Origin: Flavobacteriaceae bacterium UBA5544
GTDB lineage: Bacteria > Bacteroidota > Bacteroidia > Flavobacteriales > Flavobacteriaceae
DNA: 35,105 nt
Direction of reading: 5' to 3'
Assembly (NCBI GenBank): GCA_002426755.1
Contig: DINI01000029.1
Span: 1-35,105, forward strand
Shown here piece after piece: positions 1-8,617 of this stretch; positions within the stretch are counted from its first letter, which is position 1, and each line of letters starts with the position of its first letter. The position numbers were made by a program, and so were the translations under genes. The notes beneath the pieces are model-generated. The model saw only the letters and a list, made by a program, of their open reading frames with translations, was not told the origin of the DNA and did not search any database.

Positions 1-11
1 GCTACACCCCG
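1..11 (-). other. Possible 5' end of a tRNA-Pro gene cut by the window edge
   Basis: Read on the minus strand the first eleven bases are CGGGGTGTAGC, which fits the 5' acceptor and start of the D-arm of a bacterial tRNA-Pro as I remember it. The TAG stop of the GIY-YIG gene falls inside it. A closely similar sequence lies at 368-386 beside a tRNA-Pro-like remnant. Only eleven bases are visible, so this is an inference from context. Confidence 0.35.
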
Positions 12-250
12 AATTGGTTATCATTTAAATAACGTTCAGCTCCTCTTTTCTTAATTTTTTTCTCTAAAATAAGTGCTTCTGACCTGTTTTTAACTCTTTG
101 GGTTTGAATTATTTCCCAGGGCACACCATATTTAGTCGATGGAACTAAACCTTTATTATGTCTTATCAATCTCTTATCGATATCATCGGTTTGACCAACA
201 TAATATCTTGAACTTTTTTGGCTATACAATATGTAAACAGTATAATCCAT
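2..250 (-). CDS. Small GIY-YIG nuclease-domain protein
   Basis: A protein of about 82 residues starting MDYTVYILYS, with the paired motif VYIL followed by YYVGQT that defines the N-terminal strands of the GIY-YIG fold. The conserved Arg (KRLIRHNKG) and Glu (EALILEKKIKK) follow. It is a single-domain, YhbQ-like protein with no added DNA-binding domain. A longer start at 271 is open, but that ATG lies in the T-arm of a tRNA-like remnant and the GIY-YIG fold begins directly after Met at 250, so I prefer 250. It follows tRNA-Ser and a tRNA-Pro-like remnant on the same strand, and its stop overlaps what looks like a new tRNA-Pro. The family is a structure-specific or homing-type nuclease; the substrate here is unknown. 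Confidence 0.85.
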   Translation of the reverse strand: MDYTVYILYSQKSSRYYVGQTDDIDKRLIRHNKGLVPSTKYGVPWEIIQTQRVKNRSEALILEKKIKKRGAERYLNDNQFGV

Positions 251-261
251 ACTCACCAATT

Positions 262-376
262 GGGTGGTCATGCCTCAAGCGTGACGACCTCCGCGTCCCA
301 AACGCGGCGCGATAACCATGCCTTCGGCTTGGCAGGCCGGGCGGAAGTATATTTTGTGTTTGCATAATACACCCCG
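262..376 (-). pseudogene. Degenerate tRNA-Pro(UGG)-like sequence
   Basis: On the minus strand, 376-368 reads CGGGGTGTA, like a tRNA-Pro acceptor. After about 50 unrelated bases, 317-286 reads as the D-arm end, anticodon arm and variable region of tRNA-Pro. The anticodon stem is CCGCG/CGCGG around loop TTTGGGA, anticodon TGG at 300-298. The expected T-arm is replaced by GTCACGCTTGAGGCATGAC with no TTCGA core, and the acceptor 3' strand is only CACCC. A working tRNA could not fold from this, so I call it a remnant. It could also be an unrelated structured spacer of the GIY-YIG gene. Confidence 0.45.
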
Positions 377-398
377 ATGTGGTTATCTAAATTATTTG

Positions 399-482
399 CG
401 GAGAGACAGGGACTCGAACCCTGGCGACAGTTTCCCGTCGACAGATTAGCAATCTGCTCCATTACCACTCTGGCACCTCTCC
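399..482 (-). tRNA. tRNA-Ser (anticodon GCU)
   Basis: Minus strand, acceptor GGAGAGG at 482-476 pairs with TCTCTCC at 406-400 (last pair G-U), discriminator G at 399. The anticodon stem GCAGA/TCTGT closes loop TTGCTAA, giving anticodon GCT for codons AGC and AGU. A long variable arm (CGACGGGAAACTGTCG) marks it as class II, as serine tRNAs are. The T-arm is CAGGG TTCGAGT CCCTG. The 3' CCA is not encoded; CAA follows the discriminator base. Confidence 0.96.
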
Positions 483-490
483 TATTTTGT

Positions 491-504
491 AAAGAACGTT
501 CTTT
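491..504. repeat. Perfect 14-base palindrome upstream of tRNA-Ser
   Basis: AAAGAACGTTCTTT is its own reverse complement. It lies between the putative -7 box (516-523) and the tRNA-Ser 5' end (482), in the tRNA leader. It could be a small hairpin, a processing site or a protein binding site. Confidence 0.5.
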
Positions 505-515
505 AAATGCGGATG

Positions 516-546
516 CAAATGTAAGTTTTCATTGCAAAGCAAACAA
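516..546 (-). promoter_or_regulatory. Putative tRNA-Ser promoter
   Basis: On the minus strand TACATTTG (523-516) matches the Bacteroidota -7 consensus TAnnTTTG. A TTG lies 20 bases upstream (546-544). It sits about 34 bases before the tRNA-Ser 5' end and after the end of the pgpH-type gene. Confidence 0.5.
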
Positions 547-576
547 CTATTTTTTTAATTTTTTGCACTTTAAATT

Positions 577-2619
577 TTATTCGGGATATTCTATCCTCAA
601 ATGGAAGATGTTAGCTAATTTATTTTTTAGAATTTTCTTAATCGATTCAATCTCTTTAAAGGTGATATTGGCATTTAGAAATTGGCCTGTTTCCATTTGT
701 TTATTGATAATTGCCTCCACGAATTGATTGATCTTTGTAGAAGACGGATCTTTTAAGCTTTTGGAAGCCGCTTCAACGCTATCGCACATCATCAATATAG
801 CGGTTTCCTTACTGAACGGTTTTGGGCCCGGATACTGATAATCTTCTTCTGTGGTAAGGGCATGAAATTCTTTCTGTTTCATGTAAAAATAATAGACCAC
901 GCTGGTACCGTGATGGGTTCTTATAAAATCAATCACTCGGTCGGGAAGGTTATTCTTTTTAGCGATTTCGATACCATCAATCACGTGGTTGATAATGATT
1001 CCCGCACTTTCTTTTGCGGATAGTTCGTCATGAGGATTGATGCCCGTGGCCTGATTTTCGGTGAAATAGGTTGGGTTTTTCATTTTGCCAATATCGTGGT
1101 ACAACGCTCCTACCCTCACCAACATGGCATTTGCGCCTATTTCGTTGGCCGATGCTTCAGCCAAATTGGCGACATTCAAGGAATGGTGGAACGTTCCAGG
1201 TGCTTTGTTGGACAGTTCTTTCAGCAGTTTTGTATTGGTATCTGACAGTTCCAAAAGCGAGACATCGGAGACCAAGCCGAATAATTTTTCATAGACATAA
1301 ATCAACGGTTGCACAAATAAGGTGGCCAATCCACAGAGAATAAACAATCCGAAGGTTTCTACTTTGATTTCCAATATATTCCCTTCATGGATTACAAAAA
1401 AGGCGAAATACGCAATGATATAGACAAGGGTAATTTGGCCCACAGAGATAAACAAATTGGCACGCTTATATAATTCTGAAACGGTAAGAATGGTCACAAT
1501 CCCAGCAATGGTTTGTAAAAACATGTACTCATAGCTATTCGGGACAATAAACCCTAGCAGTAGAACCGTCAACACGTGAGAAAACAGACCCAACCGCGCA
1601 TCAAAGAAGGCCTTTAGAACCAAGGGAAGTACACACAATGGCACCACATATACGTATTTGGAATTGTAATTAATGATGAGCGTGGTCAACAGAATCATCA
1701 AGAATACGTTGAAAAAGATGAAAGTCACTTTTGTGTTGTCCAAAAAGACTTCTTTGCGGTATTTTCTTAAAAAGAGCAATAGCATCAATAAGCATAAGGC
1801 TACCAATATGACATAGGCCACTGTGACCCATAGGTAGTTTTTCTTGCTCCATACCTGGGACTCATATTCAGATTCCAAGGATTTGAGGATGTCGTATTTG
1901 TTGCCTTCAACCAACTCGCCTTTTGAGATGATCAATGTACCACTCTCAATACTTCCTCTTGTCGATGAGATATTGTCCAGTTCTTCTTTAAGGGAATTGT
2001 TGGTCAATGATTTGTTAAGCGTCAAATTTGGATTGATGACATCAAAGAACAGGGACAGAAATATAGCTTTGTATTGCGTGTAGCCTTTATCGTCAATGGC
2101 CTTTTCTAAATCGATACGAAGGGTTTCTGTCTTTTTTAAATGATCATAAGATGTAATATCTTTTTGCTTTTGATCTTCGAGTATGACCACTTTTTTTTCG
2201 GGTGGGTAATTAAAATTCTCTTCAATGACACCGTACTCATACACCGTATTTAATATGGATTTCCCTGCATTGTAGAGCTTTAGTTTGTCGTCATCCACAT
2301 CATTAAACACAGTGGAAAACTTATTGTCGTACTTGTTGAGTACATCTTTTTTGACACTGCTGTTAAGTGAGAAATAGACTGTACTGTTTTTTGTGATTTC
2401 GTTCCGTTCCTTTTTTAATTCTTCATCCGACTTTTTAATGGCAAAGTCAAACGGAGCCAGCAGGTTTTCAGATTGCCATGGTTTGCCTTTATCAAAATTA
2501 TATTTGAACTTTCCGCTTTTCGGGAATAAATAGACAATAAGAAATGTAGTAGATATAAATAAAAGCACTTTATATACAAGTGCGTGATTTCGATACCATT
2601 TATTGATTATTTCTTTCAT
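577..2619 (-). CDS. pgpH: 7TM-HD family membrane phosphohydrolase (PgpH-type c-di-AMP phosphodiesterase)
   Basis: About 680 residues. Order: one N-terminal membrane helix (residues ~13-32), a large extracytoplasmic region (~35-250), about seven membrane helices (~255-450), then a cytoplasmic HD domain with the metal motif YHDIGK (His508-Asp509), preceded by FHHSLNVANLAEA and followed by NPHDELSAKESA and RTHHGT. This order is that of the 7TMR-HD/PgpH family, whose characterised members hydrolyse cyclic di-AMP to pApA; activity here is inferred. A TTG at 2643 would add eight residues, but it lies inside a TACATTTG promoter box, so ATG at 2619 is chosen. The gene is divergent from the thiolase and has no obvious operon partner. 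Confidence 0.85.
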   Translation of the reverse strand: MKEIINKWYRNHALVYKVLLFISTTFLIVYLFPKSGKFKYNFDKGKPWQSENLLAPFDFAIKKSDEELKKERNEITKNSTVYFSLNSSVKKDVLNKYDNKFSTVFNDVDDDKLKLYNAGKSILNTVYEYGVIEENFNYPPEKKVVILEDQKQKDITSYDHLKKTETLRIDLEKAIDDKGYTQYKAIFLSLFFDVINPNLTLNKSLTNNSLKEELDNISSTRGSIESGTLIISKGELVEGNKYDILKSLESEYESQVWSKKNYLWVTVAYVILVALCLLMLLLFLRKYRKEVFLDNTKVTFIFFNVFLMILLTTLIINYNSKYVYVVPLCVLPLVLKAFFDARLGLFSHVLTVLLLGFIVPNSYEYMFLQTIAGIVTILTVSELYKRANLFISVGQITLVYIIAYFAFFVIHEGNILEIKVETFGLFILCGLATLFVQPLIYVYEKLFGLVSDVSLLELSDTNTKLLKELSNKAPGTFHHSLNVANLAEASANEIGANAMLVRVGALYHDIGKMKNPTYFTENQATGINPHDELSAKESAGIIINHVIDGIEIAKKNNLPDRVIDFIRTHHGTSVVYYFYMKQKEFHALTTEEDYQYPGPKPFSKETAILMMCDSVEAASKSLKDPSSTKINQFVEAIINKQMETGQFLNANITFKEIESIKKILKNKLANIFHLRIEYPE

Positions 2620-2640
2620 TGGGATGCTTGAATAGGCTTT

Positions 2641-2648
2641 CAAATGTA
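2641..2648 (-). promoter_or_regulatory. Putative -7 box for the pgpH-type gene
   Basis: TACATTTG on the minus strand fits TAnnTTTG exactly and ends 21 bases before ATG 2619. No clear -33 TTG is seen. Confidence 0.45.
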
Positions 2649-2713
2649 CTAAATATAACGGTTTTTGTTCGGTTATAATCTGGTTTTCATTCTAAATTCT
2701 ACTAAAAAATGAT

Positions 2714-2721
2714 TAATTTTG
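2714..2721 (+). promoter_or_regulatory. Putative -7 box for the thiolase gene
   Basis: TAATTTTG matches TAnnTTTG and lies 27 bases before the thiolase ATG. The -33 region is only T-rich (GGTTTTC), so the box alone supports it. Confidence 0.45.
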
Positions 2722-2748
2722 CAGTCATAAAATTTAAACGAGCAGAAA

Positions 2749-3927
2749 ATGAGTAAAGAGGTTGTCATTGTATCAGCAGCAAGAACACCGATAGGTAGTT
2801 TTTTAGGAGCATTATCCACCATTCCCGCACCAAGATTGGGAGCCATTGCGATAAAAGGAGCATTGGAAAAAATCAATCTAAAACCAGAACTGGTTCAAGA
2901 GGTTTTAATGGGGAATGTCGTTCAAGCTGGCACAGGACAAGCACCGGCTAGACAAGCAGCCATTTATGCTGGAATCCCAAATACCGTACCATGCACCACT
3001 ATTAATAAAGTATGTGCGTCTGGAATGAAAGCGGTGATGCAAGGCGCACAAGCCATTGCGTTGGGGGATGCCGATATCGTGGTCGCCGGTGGTATGGAAA
3101 ACATGAGTTTGATCCCTCACTATCTCCATGCCAGAACAGGAACCAAGTTTGGACCAACCTCTCTAGAGGATGGAATGCAAAAAGATGGTTTGGTTGACGC
3201 CTATGATCAGAATGCCATGGGCGTATGTGCCGATGCCTGTGCAACCGAGTATAATTTCTCACGAGAAGCGCAAGATGCGTATGCCATTCAATCTTATGAA
3301 CGTTCAGCCGCCGCTTGGGATGCTGGCAAGTTTGATAATGAAGTAGTTCCTGTTGAAGTTCCACAAAGACGCGGAGAACCAGTTGTAGTTTCTAAAGATG
3401 AAGAATACACCAATGTTTTTTTAGACAAAATACCGTCGCTTCGTCCGGCATTCACCAAGGACGGTACGGTAACTGCCGCTAATGCTTCCACCATTAATGA
3501 TGGCGCTGGCGCAGTGGTATTGATGAGCAAGGAAAAAGCAAATGAATTGGGCCTTAAACCTCTAGCTACAATAAAAGGTTATGCAGATGCAGCGCATGAA
3601 CCAAAATGGTTTACAACAGCTCCTGCCAAAGCGTTGCCAAAAGCACTTAACAAAGCTGGTATCTCGATAGACGATGTTGACTTCTTTGAGTTCAACGAAG
3701 CTTTTTCGGTTGTTGGCTTGGCCAATATGAAGCTTTTAGGATTAACAGACGAGAACGTGAATGTGAACGGTGGCGCTGTCTCTCTTGGGCATCCACTGGG
3801 ATGTTCGGGTGTTAGAATTATCATTACGTTAATCAATGTATTGGAGCAGAACAATGCAAACATAGGAGCCGCAGCCATTTGTAATGGTGGTGGTGGTGCT
3901 TCTGCAATTGTTATTGAACGTAATTAA
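2749..3927 (+). CDS. Acetyl-CoA acetyltransferase / thiolase
   Basis: 392 residues, the usual length of a bacterial biosynthetic-type thiolase. It condenses two acetyl-CoA to acetoacetyl-CoA or runs the reverse thiolytic cleavage, in the cytoplasm. Visible catalytic residues: nucleophile Cys89 in NKVCASGMKA, His348 in SLGHPLGCSG and Cys378 in AICNGGGGASA, with FEFNEAF before them. These positions are those of the well-studied Zoogloea-type enzyme. Chain-length preference (AtoB-like or FadA-like) cannot be read reliably. No beta-oxidation genes adjoin it; the next gene is a cell-wall hydrolase ten bases on, so the pair may be co-transcribed without sharing a pathway. Confidence 0.92.
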   Translation: MSKEVVIVSAARTPIGSFLGALSTIPAPRLGAIAIKGALEKINLKPELVQEVLMGNVVQAGTGQAPARQAAIYAGIPNTVPCTTINKVCASGMKAVMQGAQAIALGDADIVVAGGMENMSLIPHYLHARTGTKFGPTSLEDGMQKDGLVDAYDQNAMGVCADACATEYNFSREAQDAYAIQSYERSAAAWDAGKFDNEVVPVEVPQRRGEPVVVSKDEEYTNVFLDKIPSLRPAFTKDGTVTAANASTINDGAGAVVLMSKEKANELGLKPLATIKGYADAAHEPKWFTTAPAKALPKALNKAGISIDDVDFFEFNEAFSVVGLANMKLLGLTDENVNVNGGAVSLGHPLGCSGVRIIITLINVLEQNNANIGAAAICNGGGGASAIVIERN

Positions 3928-3937
3928 GCCTTAATTA

Positions 3938-4687
3938 ATGCAATACGGAATCTGTAATTTAAGCATTGTTCCTTTAAGATTAGAGCCGGCGGATACTTCA
4001 GAGTTAGTTTCTCAAGTTTTGTATGGTGAGTTTTTTAAGGTATTGGAACAACGCAAAGCATGGAGTAAAATTCGTCTTGCTTATGACACATACGAAGGTT
4101 GGATTGACAATAAGCAATATCTGGAAATTGGTCATGAAGATTATGATGCTTTGAAGCATTCCATTTTAAGGCTTTCTTCCGATTTAGTTGAATTTGTTGA
4201 AGACGAAAATCAACGACTTCACACCATTCCTCTAGGTTCCACATTGAATGGATTGGACCTCTTAAAGCATCGTCATGATGGTAATTATGAAGAAGGCCTT
4301 AAACCAAAAAACCATTTACTGGGCACGGCGTTTAATTATCTGAATGCACCTTATCTTTGGGGAGGAAAAACGCCTTTTGGAATTGATTGTTCTGGTTTTA
4401 CACAGATGGTGTACAAACTCAATGGGTACCAGCTTTTGCGTGATGCATCGCAACAGGCCACTCAAGGAACAGCATTAAGTTTTATTGAGGAAAGCGAACC
4501 TGGGGATTTAGCATTTTTTGATAATGATGAAGGCCGTATAGTGCATGTTGGCATTATCATGGAAGACAACTATATTATTCATGCCCACGGAAAAGTGAGA
4601 GTGGATCGATTGGACCACAGTGGTATTTATAATGTGGATAGACGAATTCACACCCATAAGTTAAGGGTCATCAAAAAAATTATATAA
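3938..4687 (+). CDS. NlpC/P60 (C40) cysteine peptidase with N-terminal SH3-like domain
   Basis: 249 residues. The N-terminal ~75 residues look like a bacterial SH3 domain (KVLEQRKAWSKIRLAYDTYEGWI). The C-terminal half is NlpC/P60: PYLWGGKTPFGIDCSGF carries nucleophile Cys151, HVGIIM carries His203, and IIHAHGKV supplies the third residue, probably His215. The family cleaves peptidoglycan stem peptides (D-Glu to a diamino acid). No signal peptide is visible, as in several flavobacterial relatives, so the site of action (imported muropeptides or cell wall) is open. It starts ten bases after the thiolase stop and ends in a shared terminator. Confidence 0.9.
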   Translation: MQYGICNLSIVPLRLEPADTSELVSQVLYGEFFKVLEQRKAWSKIRLAYDTYEGWIDNKQYLEIGHEDYDALKHSILRLSSDLVEFVEDENQRLHTIPLGSTLNGLDLLKHRHDGNYEEGLKPKNHLLGTAFNYLNAPYLWGGKTPFGIDCSGFTQMVYKLNGYQLLRDASQQATQGTALSFIEESEPGDLAFFDNDEGRIVHVGIIMEDNYIIHAHGKVRVDRLDHSGIYNVDRRIHTHKLRVIKKII

Positions 4688-4688
4688 T

Positions 4689-4720
4689 AAAAAAAGCAAC
4701 TCATTTGAGTTGCTTTTTTA
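4689..4720. terminator. Bidirectional intrinsic terminator
   Basis: The stem GCAACTCA/TGAGTTGC around a TT loop (4696-4713) is flanked by an A-run before and a T-run after, so it can serve both the NlpC/P60 gene and the convergent TPR gene. Confidence 0.9.
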
Positions 4721-4744
4721 TTGATTACTTATAGTTTAAACTGA

Positions 4745-6022
4745 CTATCCACCAGCTTGAAGTGTTTCAACTTTTGCTTTCATCTCCTTAAACTTTGCAG
4801 TTTGTCCAAGAGCACTGTAAATATTCATCAGTGTTTTGGCAGCTTCCAAATTTTTCGGTCTGATTTGTAAAGTCTTTTCCAAATAAGGAATAGCGTCTCT
4901 ATACAATTGTGTTCTTTGTTCTTTTAACTCGTCATACTTTTTATTGTCCGCAGCCGATGTTCCAAGGCCATTCATTTTTTCGATGATTTCTTGTTCTTTT
5001 CCAAGAGTCAAAACTGCCATATTATTATAAGCATCTGCATATTCAGGATCCAAAGCAATTGCTTTCTCATAATATTTTGTGGCAGATGCAGCATCTCCCG
5101 CTTCCGCAGCAACTACACCTAAATTGTATTGCAACTCGGCATTGTTTGGATCTTTTTGTGTGGCAATCTCAATCAGTTTTTTGAACTCTTCTCTATTGCC
5201 CATTTTTAATTGCACATTCGCTTCAGATAATATCAAGCTTAAGTCATCTGGGTTTGCCTCTCTTGCTTGTTTCATAGCAGCTAGAGCCTTTTCATTCTCA
5301 CCATTATTGACATAAATCAATGCGATATTTTTGATGATTTCACCTTTTTTGGAATCCGATTTTTTGTCTTTAGGAGAAATATGGGTTCCTGCTTTTACTG
5401 ATATATCACGTAATTGTTTACTGCTGAAGGTTTCTACCTCACCAGATTCTTTTAACACTGCAGTATATTCCATTTCAACACCAGTGAAACCTAAATCTCT
5501 TAATTCTTCGTAATATTTTAATGAAGTTTTATAATCTTGAGCATTTACCGCCGTAGAAGCTGCATAATACAGATATAATGTGTCTTTTGGAGACATACGG
5601 TATGCTTTCTCAAATCCGATAGAAGAGGCCGAAAAATTCTTATCTTCCAAGGCTTTGTTTGCCTTGGTTAAAAAAGTAGAAAGCATCATTTGTTTGGTTT
5701 CGTTCACTTCACTTGTGTACTTTTCCTTTCCGTCTTTCTTCTCTATTTCTACTACCTTATCAAAACTTGCAATAGCTTCGTTCATATCCTCGTTGGATGC
5801 ATTACCATTGGCATAAAGTGATTGTCCTTTTAGAAAATAAAATTTTGCCTTTGTTTTTTCATCTGCATTCGCAATTAATGACTCTGCAGATTTAATGGCC
5901 GCTTTTGCATCTGCAAAGTTTCCGCTTTTTATAGCTTTTTCAGCATCTTTTAACTCATCCTTTTGTGAAAAAGAAAAGGATGTGACTAAAAGCGCCAAAG
6001 CAATGATGATTTGTTTTTTCAT
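4745..6022 (-). CDS. Secreted tetratricopeptide-repeat protein
   Basis: 425 residues with a clear signal peptide (MKKQIIIALALLVTSFSFSQ). TPR-like helix pairs run through the chain, for example ANVQLKMGNREEFKKLIEIA, AELQYNLGVVAAEAGDAASA and YADAYNNMAVLTLGKEQ, with Asp/Asn-Pro at repeat starts (DPNNAELQ, DPEYADAY). TPR proteins are protein-protein scaffolds; nothing shows a specific partner. The gene starts 24 bases after the gyrA stop on the same strand with no terminator between, so it is probably co-transcribed with gyrA. It ends at the shared terminator. Export to the periplasm is inferred. Confidence 0.88.
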   Translation of the reverse strand: MKKQIIIALALLVTSFSFSQKDELKDAEKAIKSGNFADAKAAIKSAESLIANADEKTKAKFYFLKGQSLYANGNASNEDMNEAIASFDKVVEIEKKDGKEKYTSEVNETKQMMLSTFLTKANKALEDKNFSASSIGFEKAYRMSPKDTLYLYYAASTAVNAQDYKTSLKYYEELRDLGFTGVEMEYTAVLKESGEVETFSSKQLRDISVKAGTHISPKDKKSDSKKGEIIKNIALIYVNNGENEKALAAMKQAREANPDDLSLILSEANVQLKMGNREEFKKLIEIATQKDPNNAELQYNLGVVAAEAGDAASATKYYEKAIALDPEYADAYNNMAVLTLGKEQEIIEKMNGLGTSAADNKKYDELKEQRTQLYRDAIPYLEKTLQIRPKNLEAAKTLMNIYSALGQTAKFKEMKAKVETLQAGG

Positions 6023-6046
6023 TTTTAGTTAATTTTAATATTAGTG

Positions 6047-8617
6047 TTAATTATTGTTTTCGTCATCAGAAATATCAAGAGTTGTGCCATCTTCATTTAC
6101 ATCTGGATTTTCATCTGTAGAAGATTCATTCTCAATATCTTTTAACTCTTCTTCATCTTCTTTCATAACTTTAGCTACAGCAGCAATGGAGTCATTTCCT
6201 TTTAAGTTAATGAGCTTCACACCTTGTGTTGCTCTACCCATTACACGTAAATCAGCTACAGCCATGCGTATTGCAATTCCAGATTTATTGATGATCATCA
6301 AATCATCGTCATCACTTACAGTCTTGATAGCCACAAGATGTCCTGTCTTTTGAGTTATAGATATGGTTTTCACTCCTTTACCTCCACGGTTGGTAATTCT
6401 ATACACAGCTTCACCGTCTTCTGGATCATCAATGAAACTTCTTTTTCCATAACCATTTTCTGATACTACCAGTACAGATTCTTCTTGTGGATTTTCAATG
6501 GTCACCATTCCAATTACTTCATCTGAATCATTGGCCAAGCGAATACCCCTAACCCCAGATGCATTACGACCCATAGGTCGCGTTTTTGCTTCTTCAAAAC
6601 GAACAGCCTTACCAGATTTTAATGCCAACATGACTTGGCTTTGGCCCGTTGTCAGTTTTGCCTCTAGTAATTCGTCATCTTCTTTGATGGTAATGGCATT
6701 GATACCGTTGGTACGTGGACGAGAATATTGCTCAAGGGCAGTTTTCTTAACCTGACCTTGTTTTGTGGCCATAATTACATAATGGCTGTTGATATACTCC
6801 TCATCTTTTAAATCTTGGGTACAGATGAATGCTTTTACTTTATCATCTGATTCAATATTGATTAAGTTTTGGATGGCACGCCCTTTTGAAGTTTTGCTTC
6901 CTTCTGGGATTTCGTAGACACGCATCCAGAAACATTTTCCTTTTTGAGTGAAGAACAACATATATTGATGGTTGGTTCCCACAAATAAATGTTCCAAGAA
7001 ATCTTCATTACGAGTCGTGGATGCTTTTTGACCTACCCCTCCTCTATTTTGAGTTTTATATTCTGTTAAGGAGGTTCGTTTGATGTAACCTGCATGTGAG
7101 ATGGTGATTACAACTTGCTCATCAGCAATCATATCCTCAATACTTAAATCGCCACCAGAATACTCAATTGTTGAACGACGCTCGTCACCATATTTTTCTT
7201 TTACGGTTGTTAATTCATCCTTGATGATTTCCATTCTACGTTCTTTCTTATCAAGAATATCTTTCAAGTCTTCAATGGTTTTCATCAACTCCTCGTATTC
7301 AGAACGCAATTTATCCTGTTCTAGACCTGTCAATTGACGCAAACGCATCTCAACAATTGCTTTGGCTTGAATTTCTGACAGTTCAAAACGAACCATCAAT
7401 TTTTCACGAGCTTCATCGGCATTTGAGGACGCACGGATGATAGCTATTACTTCGTCAATATTATCAGAAGCAATAATCAATCCTTCTAAAATATGTGCTC
7501 GTTCTTCCGCTTTGCGCAATTCATAAGTCGTTCTGCGAACCACTACTTCGTGTCTGTGCTCGACAAAATGATGAATCATGTCTTTTAGATTCAACAGCAT
7601 TGGTCTTCCATTGACAAGTGCAATATTATTTACACTAAAAGAAGATTGTAGAGCAGTATATTTATATAAGGTATTTAAAACGATATTTGGGATAGCGTCA
7701 CGTTTTAAGACATAAACGATTCGCATTCCATTTCTGTCAGATTCGTCACGAATCATTGAAATACCATCTATTTTTTTCTCATTGATTAAATCGGCAGTTT
7801 TTTTGATCATATCTGCCTTGTTAATTTGATATGGAATCTCTGTAACAATAATGGATTCTCTTCCTTGAACTTCTTCAAATGTAGCCTTACCGCGCATTAC
7901 AATACGTCCACGACCAGTTTTGAAAGACTCAATCACACCATCATACCCATAAATGGTTCCTCCTGTAGGGAAATCCGGTGCTTTGACGTGAGTAATTAGT
8001 TCATCAATCTCAATATCCGTATTGTCGATATAGGCAATGATTCCATCAACAACTTCACTTAAGTTGTGAGGAGGCATATTGGTTGCCATACCAACAGCAA
8101 TACCAGAAGCACCATTGACTAAAAGTCCAGGGATTCTTGTTGGTAATACTTTTGGCTCATGTAATGTATCATCGAAATTAAGTTGGTGGTCTACAGTTTC
8201 TTTATCAATATCTGCCAACATGTCTTCCGATATCTTGCGCATACGAGCCTCGGTATAACGCATTGCTGCAGGACTATCACCGTCGATGGACCCAAAATTT
8301 CCCTGTCCGTCGACTAACATATAACGCAAGCTCCACTCCTGAGCCATACGTACCATGGCATCATAAACAGATGTATCGCCATGTGGATGGTACTTTCCGA
8401 GAACTTCTCCTACAATTCTTGCTGATTTTTTGTGAGCTGTGTTGGACCGCACCCCCAATTCATGCATTCCATAAAGCACACGTCTATGAACAGGTTTTAA
8501 ACCATCTCTTACGTCTGGTAATGCACGTGACACAATGACTGACATTGAATAATCAATGTAAGCCGATTTCATTTCATCTTCAATATTAATTGGGATTAAC
8601 TTTTCTCCTTCTGCCAT
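6047..8617 (-). CDS. gyrA: DNA gyrase subunit A
   Basis: 856 residues. Opening motifs DVRDGLKPVHRRVLYGM and GKYHPHGD are those of type IIA topoisomerase A subunits. Catalytic Tyr121 sits in MRYTEARM, the site of the transient DNA phosphotyrosine bond. The C-terminal half shows repeated beta-propeller blades, including the GyrA-box-like NRGGVGQKA and further NRGGKGVK and GRATQGVK, which favours gyrase over ParC. An acidic Glu/Asp/Asn tail of about 40 residues ends the protein. In the quinolone-resistance region, position 82 (Ser83 in E. coli) is Thr. It works with GyrB, which is not in the window. It starts a minus-strand unit with the TPR gene. Confidence 0.97.
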   Translation of the reverse strand: MAEGEKLIPINIEDEMKSAYIDYSMSVIVSRALPDVRDGLKPVHRRVLYGMHELGVRSNTAHKKSARIVGEVLGKYHPHGDTSVYDAMVRMAQEWSLRYMLVDGQGNFGSIDGDSPAAMRYTEARMRKISEDMLADIDKETVDHQLNFDDTLHEPKVLPTRIPGLLVNGASGIAVGMATNMPPHNLSEVVDGIIAYIDNTDIEIDELITHVKAPDFPTGGTIYGYDGVIESFKTGRGRIVMRGKATFEEVQGRESIIVTEIPYQINKADMIKKTADLINEKKIDGISMIRDESDRNGMRIVYVLKRDAIPNIVLNTLYKYTALQSSFSVNNIALVNGRPMLLNLKDMIHHFVEHRHEVVVRRTTYELRKAEERAHILEGLIIASDNIDEVIAIIRASSNADEAREKLMVRFELSEIQAKAIVEMRLRQLTGLEQDKLRSEYEELMKTIEDLKDILDKKERRMEIIKDELTTVKEKYGDERRSTIEYSGGDLSIEDMIADEQVVITISHAGYIKRTSLTEYKTQNRGGVGQKASTTRNEDFLEHLFVGTNHQYMLFFTQKGKCFWMRVYEIPEGSKTSKGRAIQNLINIESDDKVKAFICTQDLKDEEYINSHYVIMATKQGQVKKTALEQYSRPRTNGINAITIKEDDELLEAKLTTGQSQVMLALKSGKAVRFEEAKTRPMGRNASGVRGIRLANDSDEVIGMVTIENPQEESVLVVSENGYGKRSFIDDPEDGEAVYRITNRGGKGVKTISITQKTGHLVAIKTVSDDDDLMIINKSGIAIRMAVADLRVMGRATQGVKLINLKGNDSIAAVAKVMKEDEEELKDIENESSTDENPDVNEDGTTLDISDDENNN

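Noticed and set aside
268..727. Open frames on both strands across the tRNA-Ser gene (268-468 minus, 377-727 plus)
   Set aside because: They run through the tRNA-Ser and, for the plus-strand one, into the end of the pgpH-type gene; their products have no family features.
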